Below, piece by piece: positions 24,353 to 32,510 of a stretch of DNA of 39,622 bases. The number at the start of each line of letters is the position of its first letter. Within the stretch, counting starts at the first letter, position 1. This DNA comes from Chloroflexaceae bacterium. Lineage in GTDB: Bacteria > Chloroflexota > Chloroflexia > Chloroflexales > Chloroflexaceae. The position numbers and the translations under genes are program-made. The stretch spans positions 1-39,622 of the forward strand of contig JAAUTZ010000027.1 in NCBI GenBank assembly GCA_012031225.1, written 5' to 3'. A model generated the notes under the pieces. That model searched no databases and was not told the origin of the DNA. It saw only the letters and a program-made list of their open reading frames with translations.

Positions 24353-26110
24353 ATGCAAACTGTGCTTACTCTAGTGTACCATTTTCGCACCCGTTGCGGC
24401 GGGTGGGTTCCACTGCTGCTGATCGGGGGGCTACTCCTACTGGCAAGCTGCGGCACACCCGCCCCCGCCAATCCTGAAGGCCCTGCCGCCAATCGCCCGC
24501 CACAGGTGATTACACCGACCCCGCCACCTACGCCGACTGCCCGCCCGGTAGGGGGCAACCTCACGCTGGGCGTAGCCGATGATGTGCCGATCCTGCGCCC
24601 GTGGCAGCCCGACAACCGCACCGCCGAGCTGATCAGCACGCTGATGTATCCCGGCTTGATGCGGCTTGACCCGCAGCTACGCCCGCAACCTGATCTCGCC
24701 CTCAACTGGACCCCTACCGCCGACAGCCAAGCCCTCACCGTCACCCTCCGCAGTGAGCTAACATGGCACGACGGGCAACCGCTCACTGCCGATGATGTGC
24801 GCTTCACCGTTGAGCGGCTGCGGGCATTGCCCTTTACGAGCACCGCCCTGCTTGCCGATCTGCGCTACATCAGTGCCGTCACCGTGGTAGATGATACCAC
24901 GCTGGTGCTGTCGCTCACCGAACGCTTCTCGCCCCTGATCGCCTACCTTGCCGTGCCGATCCTGCCCGCCCACCTACTGCAAGACAAAGACCTCAGCACC
25001 TTCAACTTTTGGGATTTGCCCATCGGAGCCGGGCCCTTCCAGCTCGAACGGCGGATCCCCGGCCAGTCGGTCATCCTCTCCCGCTACGCCCGCTACTATC
25101 GCGGTGCGCCACTTCTGACCCGCGTGGCGTTTGTCGTCTCGCCGGATACCGCCACCACCGCCAACGCGCTTAAAGACGGCACGTTGCTGATGGCTGAGCT
25201 AGATTGGCAGCAGAGCCGGGCCTTTGCCCCTGATGCAGCCTTCCAGACGGGAGCCTACATCGAAAACGGCTTCTACTTTCTAGGCTTCAACCTGCGCGAG
25301 GAGCGACCATTTGCCGATGTGCGGGTGCGCCGTGCGCTGGCCCTTGCGCTGGACATACCGCGCCTCGTCGAAGCCTCCACCGATGGGCAAGGGGTCATCC
25401 CCGGCAGCAGTGCCGTGCCCGGCTCGTGGGCGGATCTAACTCCGCCGCGCAGTGTGCCCCCCGATCTGGTAACGGCTCGCGGGCTACTCGCTGAAGCCGG
25501 CTGGGAACTGCCCGCAGGCGCGACGATCCGCCAGCGTGATGGCGTGCCCTTTCTGGCGCGGCTGTATGTGCGCGGCGACGATCCGCGCCGCGTCGCGCTC
25601 GCCCAGCGCATCGCCGAGTCGGCCGCCGCGATTGGCTTGCAGATTACGGTTGAGCCAGCCGATTTCAACACCAGCTTTGTTGCCCGCTATGCCCCCCCGT
25701 ATGACTTCGACCTGCTGCTCGGTAGCTGGCTGAATGGCGCAGGCAGCCCGGCAATGGGCGATTTTCGCTACTACGATCCCGATGATTTCGACCTGTTTCA
25801 CTCGAGCCAGATCAACCAGAGCGAACTCGATACACGCATCACCCGCAACGTGGTCGGCTTCCGCGATGTAGCCTACGACCAGCATGCTGAACGGGCCCGC
25901 CAAACCTTCGACCTGAATGAGCGCACCATTGCCCAGCGCGAAGCCCAGCAGCGCATTGCCGAGCAACTGCCGTACCTGTTCCTGTGGGCTGATCGCCTGC
26001 CCGTCGTGGTGAGTGCGAAGGTACAGGTGCAGGATGATACGCTCAATCTGAATACGCCCATGTACTTCGCCAACATCGAACGCTGGTTTGTGGCAGATGC
26101 GGCTCCGTGA
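24353..26110 (+). CDS. Substrate-binding lipoprotein of the SBP_bac_5 (peptide/nickel) family
   Basis: A 585-residue secreted lipoprotein. The N-terminus has a basic region, hydrophobic core and lipobox ending LLLLASC (lipidated Cys33), then a Pro/Thr-rich linker to about residue 68. The mature part has the family 5 pattern: AELISTLMYPGLMRLDPQL, PDLALNW, LTWHDGQPLTADDVRFTVERL, GAGPFQL, RPFADVRVRRALALALD and FLWADRLPVVVSAKVQV. It would bind oligopeptides or a similar ligand outside the membrane. No ABC permease or ATPase gene is next to it, so it is an orphan in this window. Six bases downstream starts a membrane-tailed ATPase, forming a two-gene unit. Confidence 0.9.
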   Translation: MQTVLTLVYHFRTRCGGWVPLLLIGGLLLLASCGTPAPANPEGPAANRPPQVITPTPPPTPTARPVGGNLTLGVADDVPILRPWQPDNRTAELISTLMYPGLMRLDPQLRPQPDLALNWTPTADSQALTVTLRSELTWHDGQPLTADDVRFTVERLRALPFTSTALLADLRYISAVTVVDDTTLVLSLTERFSPLIAYLAVPILPAHLLQDKDLSTFNFWDLPIGAGPFQLERRIPGQSVILSRYARYYRGAPLLTRVAFVVSPDTATTANALKDGTLLMAELDWQQSRAFAPDAAFQTGAYIENGFYFLGFNLREERPFADVRVRRALALALDIPRLVEASTDGQGVIPGSSAVPGSWADLTPPRSVPPDLVTARGLLAEAGWELPAGATIRQRDGVPFLARLYVRGDDPRRVALAQRIAESAAAIGLQITVEPADFNTSFVARYAPPYDFDLLLGSWLNGAGSPAMGDFRYYDPDDFDLFHSSQINQSELDTRITRNVVGFRDVAYDQHAERARQTFDLNERTIAQREAQQRIAEQLPYLFLWADRLPVVVSAKVQVQDDTLNLNTPMYFANIERWFVADAAP

Positions 26111-26116
26111 GGCCCA

Positions 26117-27178
26117 ATGAACAGCAACCCGTTTACCGAACGCGGACGCATTACCGCCACCGAACGCTTCATCGGGCGGTGGCGCGAACTGTCGGTGGTG
26201 TTTGATCGGCTGGAGCAGGGCCGCCCAGTGCTGATTGATGGGGCCGCAGGCATCGGCAAATCCTCGCTGCTCACGCATATTGCCCAATCTGCCGCAGTCA
26301 ATCTGGAACGCCCCGACTTATCCACCTGCTACCTCGATCTCGCCTCGCTCGAATCGGCTGAGGAGCTGTACGAAACACTTGCCCGTGCGGTCGGGAGCCG
26401 CGCCCACAGCGTCGGCGCATTAGAGATCGCGCTGCTCCAAAACGATGGGCCCCTGCTGCTCTGCCTTGATCGCTGCGAGGTAGCAGTGGCGGCGGGGTGG
26501 GGCGCAGCCGTGCTGGATGAGCTTGCCCGCCTCAGCCTGCGGAGTGCCGCCCCACCGACCGCTCGCCCCATCCCCGCGCTTGATGGCGTGCCGTTGGTGC
26601 CTGCCCTGCCCACCGCTGACCTGCTGCTCGTCGGGGTGCTGGCAGGCAGGGCAGCGGCAACCCCGCTCAATGCCCCCTTTGCCCGCATCAGCTTGGGCGG
26701 CTTTGCGCCAACGGAAGTGCGCCTGCTCACCGATGCCTACCTTGATCCAAGTGGCGTGCGCTTCACGGCGGCTGATTTGCGTGAGCTATCGAACCTCAGC
26801 CTGAATCACCCCGCCTATCTGCAACGGGCGGCCTACCACCTGTTTATTGCCCGCAACGGCAACCCAGCCTACGATTGGCGGGCGGCCTACCTTGCCGAAG
26901 CCGCCGAACGCCCGATCAGTGGTGCGCCGCTGCCACCGGGTGTATTTATCGGCGAGCCGCCAGTCTTCTCGTGGTCATCGTTTGCGGGCGAGTATGGCGG
27001 GCAGCAGCCCCGCATCGAAGTGCCCCAGCTGGGCGACCTCGCCGATCTAGGGCGGCTGCTCGGGCCCGCGATTGGCGGCTTGCTGGCGTGGCAGGTGGCG
27101 GGCAACCTGTGGCTGGGGGGGCTGGTGGCAGGGCTACTTGCGCTGGGGGTATGGCTCCTCAGCCGCTCCTCGCGCTAA
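26117..27178 (+). CDS. STAND/AAA-like ATPase with C-terminal membrane segment
   Basis: A 353-residue P-loop ATPase. It begins with NPFTERGRITATERFIGRWRE, a pattern common before the P-loop in Chloroflexota and cyanobacterial STAND-like ATPases. Walker A is GAAGIGKSS (42-50, Lys48); Walker B is LLLCLDRCE (113-121). A helical region with LSLNHPAYLQRAAYHLF follows, as in nSTAND ATPases. Residues about 318-349 are hydrophobic (GLLAWQVAGNLWLGGLVAGLLALGVWLL) and should anchor it in the membrane. Unlike most such proteins it has no repeat or effector domain, only the tail. It is probably co-transcribed with the upstream lipoprotein. Its function is not known. Confidence 0.75.
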   Translation: MNSNPFTERGRITATERFIGRWRELSVVFDRLEQGRPVLIDGAAGIGKSSLLTHIAQSAAVNLERPDLSTCYLDLASLESAEELYETLARAVGSRAHSVGALEIALLQNDGPLLLCLDRCEVAVAAGWGAAVLDELARLSLRSAAPPTARPIPALDGVPLVPALPTADLLLVGVLAGRAAATPLNAPFARISLGGFAPTEVRLLTDAYLDPSGVRFTAADLRELSNLSLNHPAYLQRAAYHLFIARNGNPAYDWRAAYLAEAAERPISGAPLPPGVFIGEPPVFSWSSFAGEYGGQQPRIEVPQLGDLADLGRLLGPAIGGLLAWQVAGNLWLGGLVAGLLALGVWLLSRSSR

Positions 27179-27200
27179 CACGCGGGCGAGCGAGGCGTGC

Positions 27201-27206
27201 TATAAT
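27201..27206 (+). promoter_or_regulatory. Extended -10 promoter of ppa with adjacent AT palindrome
   Basis: TATAAT at 27201-27206 is preceded by TGC (27198-27200), an extended -10 element. ATAATC and GATTAT arms just downstream (about 27205-27220) form a small inverted repeat near the transcription start. The leader to ppa is about 40 bases. Confidence 0.6.
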
Positions 27207-27252
27207 AATCATAGGATTATCGTAGCTGCGCCGAAGAAACGAGGATAAATGT

Positions 27253-27807
27253 ATGCAGAATCTGTGGCACGACCTGTCACCCGGGCCCGACATCCCCAAC
27301 ATCATTCATGTCGTTACCGAGATCCCCAAAGGCTCACGCAACAAGTATGAGTACGACAAAGACATTGGTGCGTTCAGGCTAGATCGGGTGCTGTACTCCC
27401 CCGTTCACTATCCCGGTGACTATGGCTTTGTTCCGCAAACATTCTACGACGACGGCGATCCGCTCGACGTGTTAGTTGTCACCAACCTGCCCACCTTTAC
27501 CGGCTGTATCGTCGAAGCCCGCCCGATTGGGATGTTCCAGATGTTGGACAAGGGCGAATCGGACGATAAAGTCCTCGCCGTGCTGAACCACGATCCGTTC
27601 TTCCGCGAGTATGCGGATTACACCGATCTGCCGCCGCACTACCTGCTTGAGGTAGAGCACTTCTTCACCGTGTATAAAGACCTCGAAGGCAAGCGGGTGG
27701 AGCCGGTCGGCTGGAAAGATGCGGCGTATGCCAAAGAGCGTATCACCTTCTCCGCCAACCACTACTGGGATTACCGTGCCGGGCGTTTGCATAAGCACCA
27801 TGCGTAG
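27253..27807 (+). CDS. ppa: Inorganic pyrophosphatase, family I
   Basis: A 184-residue soluble enzyme that splits pyrophosphate to phosphate and so drives biosynthetic reactions, including sugar-nucleotide formation. Key motifs are EIPKGSRNKYEYDK, VHYPGDYGFVPQT, the signature DGDPLDVLV with metal-binding Asp residues, and a conserved KDAAYAKERI near the end. Length is normal (about 175-190). The ATG at 27253 has GAGG eight to twelve bases upstream. It has its own extended -10 promoter and is followed by the Nudix and ybeY genes on the same strand. Confidence 0.97.
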   Translation: MQNLWHDLSPGPDIPNIIHVVTEIPKGSRNKYEYDKDIGAFRLDRVLYSPVHYPGDYGFVPQTFYDDGDPLDVLVVTNLPTFTGCIVEARPIGMFQMLDKGESDDKVLAVLNHDPFFREYADYTDLPPHYLLEVEHFFTVYKDLEGKRVEPVGWKDAAYAKERITFSANHYWDYRAGRLHKHHA

Positions 27808-27842
27808 GCGGGGTAACTCGTAGCAATGACGGGTAGTGGGCG

Positions 27843-28301
27843 ATGCCGAATCAGGCGGGCAACCTATCAACGACGCAACGCACATCCTACTCGGCGGGTG
27901 GTGTTATTTGTCGTGTACAGGAAGAACAGCTTCAGGTTGCTTTGATCGCCACGTATGGCGGCAAACGTTGGGGCATTCCCAAAGGCCATGTGCGGCGCGG
28001 CGAGTCTGCCGAAGTTGCAGCAATGCGCGAGGTGGCGGAAGAAACCGGCTTGCAAGGGCAAGTCTTGCGCCACCTTGCCACGATTGAGTATTGGTTTCGG
28101 GCTGGTTCGGCGCGGGTGCATAAGTATGTTGATCTATTCCTGCTCGCGTATGAGTACGGGACGCTCACGCCGCAGGTCTCCGAAGTAGATGATGCCCGTT
28201 GGTTCCCCGTTGAGGAAGCGATCACCCTTGCTTCGTTTCGGCGCGAACGTGACGTGTTGATGCAGGTACAGCAACTCTGGAAGGAGCAGAAGTTTGTCTG
28301 A
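27843..28301 (+). CDS. Nudix hydrolase
   Basis: A 152-residue Nudix protein. The full Nudix box G-x5-E-x7-REV-x-EE-x-GL lies at residues 48-70 (start GHVRRGE). The fold also shows AGGVICRV at the first strand and YWF..GSARVHKYVDLFLL after the box. The HKYVDLFLL pattern resembles diadenosine polyphosphate hydrolases (Ap4A/NTP pyrophosphatase group), so removal of damaged or signal nucleotides is likely; the substrate is not certain. It overlaps the TTG start of ybeY by eight bases. Confidence 0.9.
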   Translation: MPNQAGNLSTTQRTSYSAGGVICRVQEEQLQVALIATYGGKRWGIPKGHVRRGESAEVAAMREVAEETGLQGQVLRHLATIEYWFRAGSARVHKYVDLFLLAYEYGTLTPQVSEVDDARWFPVEEAITLASFRRERDVLMQVQQLWKEQKFV

Positions 28302-28823
28302 GGTGCCCCCGCCGCTAGTCGAAGTGCAAGTTGCCGAGCATATCAGATTGGCAACTGGGCACACCCTCGCCGATCTTGCCAATCTGGTTGAGCGCACGGT
28401 AGCCACTGTCCTCGTGCAAGTGCGTCCCACATTGGCGCGTGAAGTGCCGCCCACTGTGAGATTGCGGTGCGGATTACTGATGATGCCGAGCTACACGCCC
28501 TCAATCAGGCCTACCGCCACACAGATCAGCCCACCGACGTGCTATCGTTTGCCGCCAATGACGACGATACCGGCGATGCGGCATTTATCCTGCCACCGGA
28601 TCTGCCCCACTTTCTCGGCGACATTGTGCTATCGTATGAGCGCGTGCTTGCCCAAGCTGCGGAGTATGGCCACACAAGCGAGCGCGAATTAGCCTACCTC
28701 GTGGCCCACGGCACCCTGCACCTGCTCGGCTTCGATCATGAGCGCGGTGCAGCCGATGCCGCCCTGATGCGCCAGCACGAAGAAGCGGCAATGCTCCTGC
28801 TCGGCTTGGGGCGCGCGGGGTAA
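28294..28823 (+). CDS. ybeY: Endoribonuclease YbeY, with apparent frameshift
   Basis: YbeY is a zinc endoribonuclease for 16S rRNA maturation and ribosome quality control. The second half (from about 28458) has the family marks LNQAYRHTDQPTDVLSF and the zinc site HGTLHLLGFDH (H-x3-H-x5-H). The first half (VEVQVAEHIRL, LADLANLVERTVATVL) is in another frame. The frames join at about 28453-28458, where the expected EIAVRITDD begins; one missing base would restore a single protein of about 176 residues. I start at TTG 28294, with AAGGAG seven bases upstream. A sequence error is more likely than a true loss because both halves look intact. era and the min genes lie downstream on the other strand. 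Confidence 0.85.
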
Positions 28824-28828
28824 AGGGA

Positions 28829-29326
28829 TTACATCTGATTGCGGGTGTGGATCAGGTAGGTCGGCTGGTCGGGGTCAATCTCAAAGCCACACGCACGGTA
28901 GAATTGCACGGCGGCGGGGCTATCCGCACAGACCCACACATCCGCAACGCCGTGAGCATCCATCCACTGCTGCATGTGCGCCAGCAAGAGCTGCCCCACG
29001 CCCCGCCGCCGCCACGCCTCGCGCACCCCGATCTCGTACAGGAGTAGCTCTTCACCTAGCCCATCGCGCAGCGGAATCCGCACACAGTACAGATGCCCAA
29101 TGACCGTGCTTGCACTTGCATCGGGCGCAGGATGTGCGGGATGTGCGGCAACCCAATGCAACACCGCCGGATTGCTGAGGTAGTGCTGGGCGGCAGCCAG
29201 TGTCGGGGGGGCGGGGGGCAGATCCGTATCTAGCCCAAAATCCGCCTCGTCCAAGGTCAGTTCCACCAGCGTAGCCCCATCCGCGTGGCCGAGTAGCCGC
29301 ACGGGGATGGCTGTGGCGGACACCAC
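28829..29326 (-). CDS. GNAT-family N-acetyltransferase
   Basis: A 165-residue acetyl-CoA-dependent acetyltransferase. The acetyl-CoA loop is RRRGVGQLLLAHMQQW (R/Q-x-x-G-x-G form), preceded by ELLLYEIGVREAWR and followed by VWVCADSPAAVQFYRACGFE, the usual C-terminal strand and helix of GNAT enzymes. Substrate is unknown; a small molecule or an aminoglycoside-like amine is possible (the AAC(3)-I type shows a similar ending). The start is one of two adjacent GTG codons four to seven bases after the era stop, so it is the last gene of the min-era operon. It ends five bases from ybeY on the other strand. Confidence 0.85.
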   Translation of the reverse strand: MVSATAIPVRLLGHADGATLVELTLDEADFGLDTDLPPAPPTLAAAQHYLSNPAVLHWVAAHPAHPAPDASASTVIGHLYCVRIPLRDGLGEELLLYEIGVREAWRRRGVGQLLLAHMQQWMDAHGVADVWVCADSPAAVQFYRACGFEIDPDQPTYLIHTRNQM

Positions 29327-29330
29327 CTGC

Positions 29331-30320
29331 CTAGCCCCAGTCTTTCAGGCGGTAGCCCAGCCAGCCCAGTGCCGCCTGATCGTTGCGCCAGTTGGGGCGG
29401 GTCTTCACCCACAAATCAAGAAAGACTGTCCGCTCAACCAACTCCTCAATATCCTTGCGGGCTGCCGTGCCGATCCGTTTGAGCATTGCGCCCTGCGCCC
29501 CAATGATGATCCCCTTCTGGCTATCGCGTTCCACATTGATCGTCATCCGGGTGTACGTGCCCGTCGCACGCTCATCCCACTCATCTATCTCAACAGCAAC
29601 CGAGTGCGGGATTTCGTGTTGGGTGAAGAGCAGGATCTTCTCGCGCACCATCTCGGCGGCGAGGTTCTGCACACTCTGGTCCACAATCCAATCATCGGGG
29701 TAGAGCGGCTCGCCGTAGGGCATGCGGGCGACAATCTGCTCCAGCAATTCGGGCACGCCATCGCCGTGCAGGGCAGAGACAGCCAGCTCCATATCCCATG
29801 GGCCTAAGTCGCGGTAGGCTTGCACATGCTGCATATTCGCATCGTGCGCTTGGCCCGGGCGCGGCGGCAAATCCACCTTGTTAATCACCAGCAGGTGCGG
29901 CACCCGTGCTTGCAGCACACGCTCGGCGATCTCCACATCGAGGCGCGTCGGAGCAATCGTGACATCCACCATAAAACAGACCACATCGGCTTCGGGGATG
30001 GTGCGCTGCGCGAGGGCCACCATAAACTGCCCTAGTTCGTGATCGGGGGTGTGGATGCCGGGCGTGTCAATAAAGATAATCTGGGCATCGTCGCGGGTCA
30101 GGATTCCGCGCAACGGCACACGGGTCGTTTGCGGGCGCGGCGAAACAATCGCCACTTTCTGCCCTAGCAACGTATTGAGGAGCGTGCTTTTGCCGACATT
30201 CGGCTTGCCCACTAGTGCCACAAACCCGACGCGGCGCGATGGGGTCGGCGGCGTAGGCTCTGGGGCAGGCATCGGCGGGAGCGGGGCGGGGTGGGCGAAC
30301 TGGTGCGGCTGGTCTGGCAT
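29331..30320 (-). CDS. era: GTPase Era
   Basis: A 329-residue GTPase that binds 16S rRNA and helps assemble the 30S subunit. G1 is GKPNVGKST (38-46), switch I region PQTTR, G3 DTPG, G4 NKVD, and the C-terminal KH domain has VERDSQKGIIIGAQGAMLKRIGTAARKDIEEL. A Pro-rich extension of about 28 residues precedes the G domain, which is unusual but mild. I chose the ATG at 30320 rather than an in-frame start inside minE. Pairing with ybeY nearby fits, as both act on 16S rRNA ends. It lies 22 bases after minE. Confidence 0.95.
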   Translation of the reverse strand: MPDQPHQFAHPAPLPPMPAPEPTPPTPSRRVGFVALVGKPNVGKSTLLNTLLGQKVAIVSPRPQTTRVPLRGILTRDDAQIIFIDTPGIHTPDHELGQFMVALAQRTIPEADVVCFMVDVTIAPTRLDVEIAERVLQARVPHLLVINKVDLPPRPGQAHDANMQHVQAYRDLGPWDMELAVSALHGDGVPELLEQIVARMPYGEPLYPDDWIVDQSVQNLAAEMVREKILLFTQHEIPHSVAVEIDEWDERATGTYTRMTINVERDSQKGIIIGAQGAMLKRIGTAARKDIEELVERTVFLDLWVKTRPNWRNDQAALGWLGYRLKDWG

Positions 30321-30342
30321 AGGGGGCTTTCTGGTTGATCGG

Positions 30343-30600
30343 CTAATCGAGCGCACGCCGGAGCGGGACATCGGCTTTGAGCCGATCACTCGTATCCTCG
30401 CGCAGCAGCGACACTTCAATATCATCGGGATTGACCGAAGGAATGTAGCGTTGGATCAGGACGGCGAGTTCCCGTTTCAGCTCCGCCAAATCTTCGGGGG
30501 TGAGTTTCACGCGATCATGCACCAGCACCGTCAGGAGGCGTTCTTTGGCAATCTGGGCACTGGCTGGTTTGCGGCGAAATAGGTCATCAAAAAAACTCAC
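30343..30600 (-). CDS. minE: Cell division topological factor MinE
   Basis: An 85-residue protein. The N-terminal FFDDLFRRK membrane-targeting part and the contact helix AKERLLTVLVHDR (about 18-30) that releases MinC and stimulates MinD ATPase are clear; the rest is the dimerising topological domain ending VSLLRED. Start is GTG with GGAG upstream. It is third in a minC-minD-minE order, the usual arrangement, so a Min oscillator is likely, which is typical of rod or filamentous cells. Confidence 0.95.
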   Translation of the reverse strand: MSFFDDLFRRKPASAQIAKERLLTVLVHDRVKLTPEDLAELKRELAVLIQRYIPSVNPDDIEVSLLREDTSDRLKADVPLRRALD

Positions 30601-30648
30601 GGGTGACTCCTACGCTTGAACAGTTTGAGACAGGGCACGTAGTCTCGG

Positions 30649-31455
30649 TTAGGTGCGGGCGCGTCGCCCAAACAAGCCCCCAAACAGCCGATCCATCAGG
30701 TTCGTCTGTTCGGTCAGCTCCATGATCGGGATATTCTCCCCATTCAGGCGGCGGGCAATGTTGATGTATGCGCGCCCCGCATACGACGAGGGATTGAACA
30801 CCGCGGCCTCGCCACGATTGGTGGTGGAGACGATCAGCTCATCTTCCGGCACAACCCCTAGCGGATCAACGGCGAGGATCTCAACCACCTCATCCATCGA
30901 GAGCATCTCGCCCCGACTGACAAGGCGTTGATTGAGGCGATTGATGATCAGCCGGGCGGGGCCCTTCTCGGCCGCTTCCACCAAGCCCACCACCCGATCT
31001 GCGTCACGCACGGCGGAGACTTCCGGCGTAGTGACAATCAGCACCTCGTCAGCTCCGGCAATCGCATTGCGGAAGCCGGTTTCGATACCGGCCGGACAGT
31101 CAATCAGAATGAAGTCGAATTCACTTCGCATCTCATTCGTCAAATTGATCATATCGGCGGCCGTCACCGCATCTTTATCGCGGGTTTGGGCGGCAGGCAA
31201 CAGGTACAATTCGGGCAAGCGTTTGTCCTTGATCAAGGCTTGGCGCAGGCGGGCCCGCCCCTCGACCACATCTACCAGATCGTACACAATGCGATTTTCC
31301 AAGCCCATCACCACATCCAGATTCCGCAAGCCGATGTCCGCATCAATCGTGGCCACCCGCGAGCCGTGCATAGCGAGGGCGGTGCCCAGATTGGCGGTGG
31401 TGGTGGTTTTGCCCACGCCCCCTTTGCCGGATGTGATGGTAATGACTCGCGCCAT
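30649..31455 (-). CDS. minD: Septum-site determining ATPase MinD
   Basis: A 268-residue deviant-Walker ATPase. The P-loop is KGGVGKTT (11-18), then IDADIGLRNLDVVMGLENR, DFILIDCPAGIE (Walker B) and a C-terminal amphipathic membrane helix (LMDRLFGGLFGRR). ATP-bound MinD dimers recruit MinC to the membrane and are released by MinE. ATG at 31455 has GAGGAG upstream; a longer open frame of nine codons has no ribosome site. It is 48 bases after minC and 48 before minE. Confidence 0.97.
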   Translation of the reverse strand: MARVITITSGKGGVGKTTTTANLGTALAMHGSRVATIDADIGLRNLDVVMGLENRIVYDLVDVVEGRARLRQALIKDKRLPELYLLPAAQTRDKDAVTAADMINLTNEMRSEFDFILIDCPAGIETGFRNAIAGADEVLIVTTPEVSAVRDADRVVGLVEAAEKGPARLIINRLNQRLVSRGEMLSMDEVVEILAVDPLGVVPEDELIVSTTNRGEAAVFNPSSYAGRAYINIARRLNGENIPIMELTEQTNLMDRLFGGLFGRRART

Positions 31456-31503
31456 AAGCTTTTGCTCCTCTCGCCAATTCACGCATGTTTGCGGATTGGC
31501 TCG

Positions 31504-32202
31504 TTAGGTTCCGGTGCGACGGGGTGCGCCCCACGTCTCCACACTGATATAATCTTGCTCAATGCGAGCAATCTCTGGCTGCACGCGGGTCTCGCGCAGA
31601 TCGCTGCCCCCGTCGGGGGTACGGGCGATCAGGTGCGCGATGCGGAGCTGCGTTGGGCGCAGTTCCAGCGCACAGATCAGAGCTTTCGCATCGCCCAATG
31701 CCCCCGCATGCACCAAGCCCCGTAGCCGCCCCCAGACAATCACGCTGCCCCCGGCAATCACTTCCGCGCCGGGGTTAATATCACCAACAATGGTGACGTG
31801 CCCGTGATGGCGCACCACCTGCCCCGAACGTAGCGTGCGGACAACCAGCAGGGCATCATCCGGCGATTGGCTCACCTGCTCTGCCGGCGGCCCGGCTCGC
31901 GGCGAATTGCGGGTCGTTAAGCCGAGCGCACGGGCGTGTTTGCGGCTTGCTTGGGCAGCCGTTGCCAACCCTGCAAGCTGTACGCCGTGCTGTTCAAGCA
32001 GGGCGAGCAGTTCCGTTAGTTGGGCTTCTTCTAGTACCCGTTCCCCTATATCAAGCGTCAGTTGCGAGCCAGCAAAGAAGCTACCGCCCTGCTCAAGCTG
32101 CACCTGCACCGCCGCTAGCAGCGCGGGCCATGCTGCGGCTTCGTCCAGTTGCATTCGTAATCCTTCGCGCCCGCCTTTGATCTTGATCAGGTTTTGCATC
32201 AT
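31504..32202 (-). CDS. minC: Septum-site inhibitor MinC
   Basis: A 232-residue protein that blocks FtsZ assembly away from mid-cell. The N-terminal domain starts IKIKGGREGLRMQLDE; the C-terminal beta-helix that binds MinD has RSGQVVRHHGHVTIVGDINPGAEVIAGGSVIVWGRLRGLVHAG and GDAKALICALELRPTQLRIA. ATG at 32202 begins an ATGATG pair; no ribosome site is seen, and a TACAAT sits six bases before it. The extended -10 promoter (32235-32243) gives a leader of about 26 bases. Confidence 0.92.
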   Translation of the reverse strand: MMQNLIKIKGGREGLRMQLDEAAAWPALLAAVQVQLEQGGSFFAGSQLTLDIGERVLEEAQLTELLALLEQHGVQLAGLATAAQASRKHARALGLTTRNSPRAGPPAEQVSQSPDDALLVVRTLRSGQVVRHHGHVTIVGDINPGAEVIAGGSVIVWGRLRGLVHAGALGDAKALICALELRPTQLRIAHLIARTPDGGSDLRETRVQPEIARIEQDYISVETWGAPRRTGT

Positions 32203-32234
32203 AGATTGTACGCATAAGAACGGAACATGCAAAG

Positions 32235-32243
32235 ATTATACCA
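32235..32243 (-). promoter_or_regulatory. Extended -10 promoter of the minCDE-era operon
   Basis: On the minus strand TGG-TATAAT lies at 32243-32235, about 33 bases upstream of minC. No -35 of quality is present at 16-18 bases, as usual for extended -10 promoters. Confidence 0.6.
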
Positions 32244-32510
32244 CACCCGCCGCAGAGATTCCGGATCAACCTCGACGCATGCAGCCCCCGAAGCCGGTGC
32301 AGGCAAACCACGCCATGCCCAAAGCACGCAAAGAGGCTCACATGCTAGGCAGTACGGCGGGCAAGTCCAAGCCATACTATAGGCGCAGGAAGCACCCATA
32401 CAGGAGCCATCCAATGTTGGGGGATTTGCGCTTCTGTGCTTACTTCGTGCCCTTGGGGTATACCTCTCAGGATCTGCGGAGCAGTACGCCATTGCACCGC
32501 GTCCTGTGGC
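32244..32510. other. Non-coding gap between minC and the CBS gene
   Basis: No convincing gene in either direction; the open frames here are Cys/Arg/Pro-rich and have no ribosome sites. On the minus strand this is downstream of the CBS gene and upstream of minC. An inverted repeat GGAGCAGTA (32478-32486) / TACTGCTCC (32512-32520) spans the CBS stop codon with a 25-base loop and is the only structure I can point to. Confidence 0.5.

Noticed and set aside
32199-32492. 97-codon open frame on the minus strand between minC and the CBS gene
   Set aside because: Low-quality composition, no ribosome site, and it overlaps the minC promoter.
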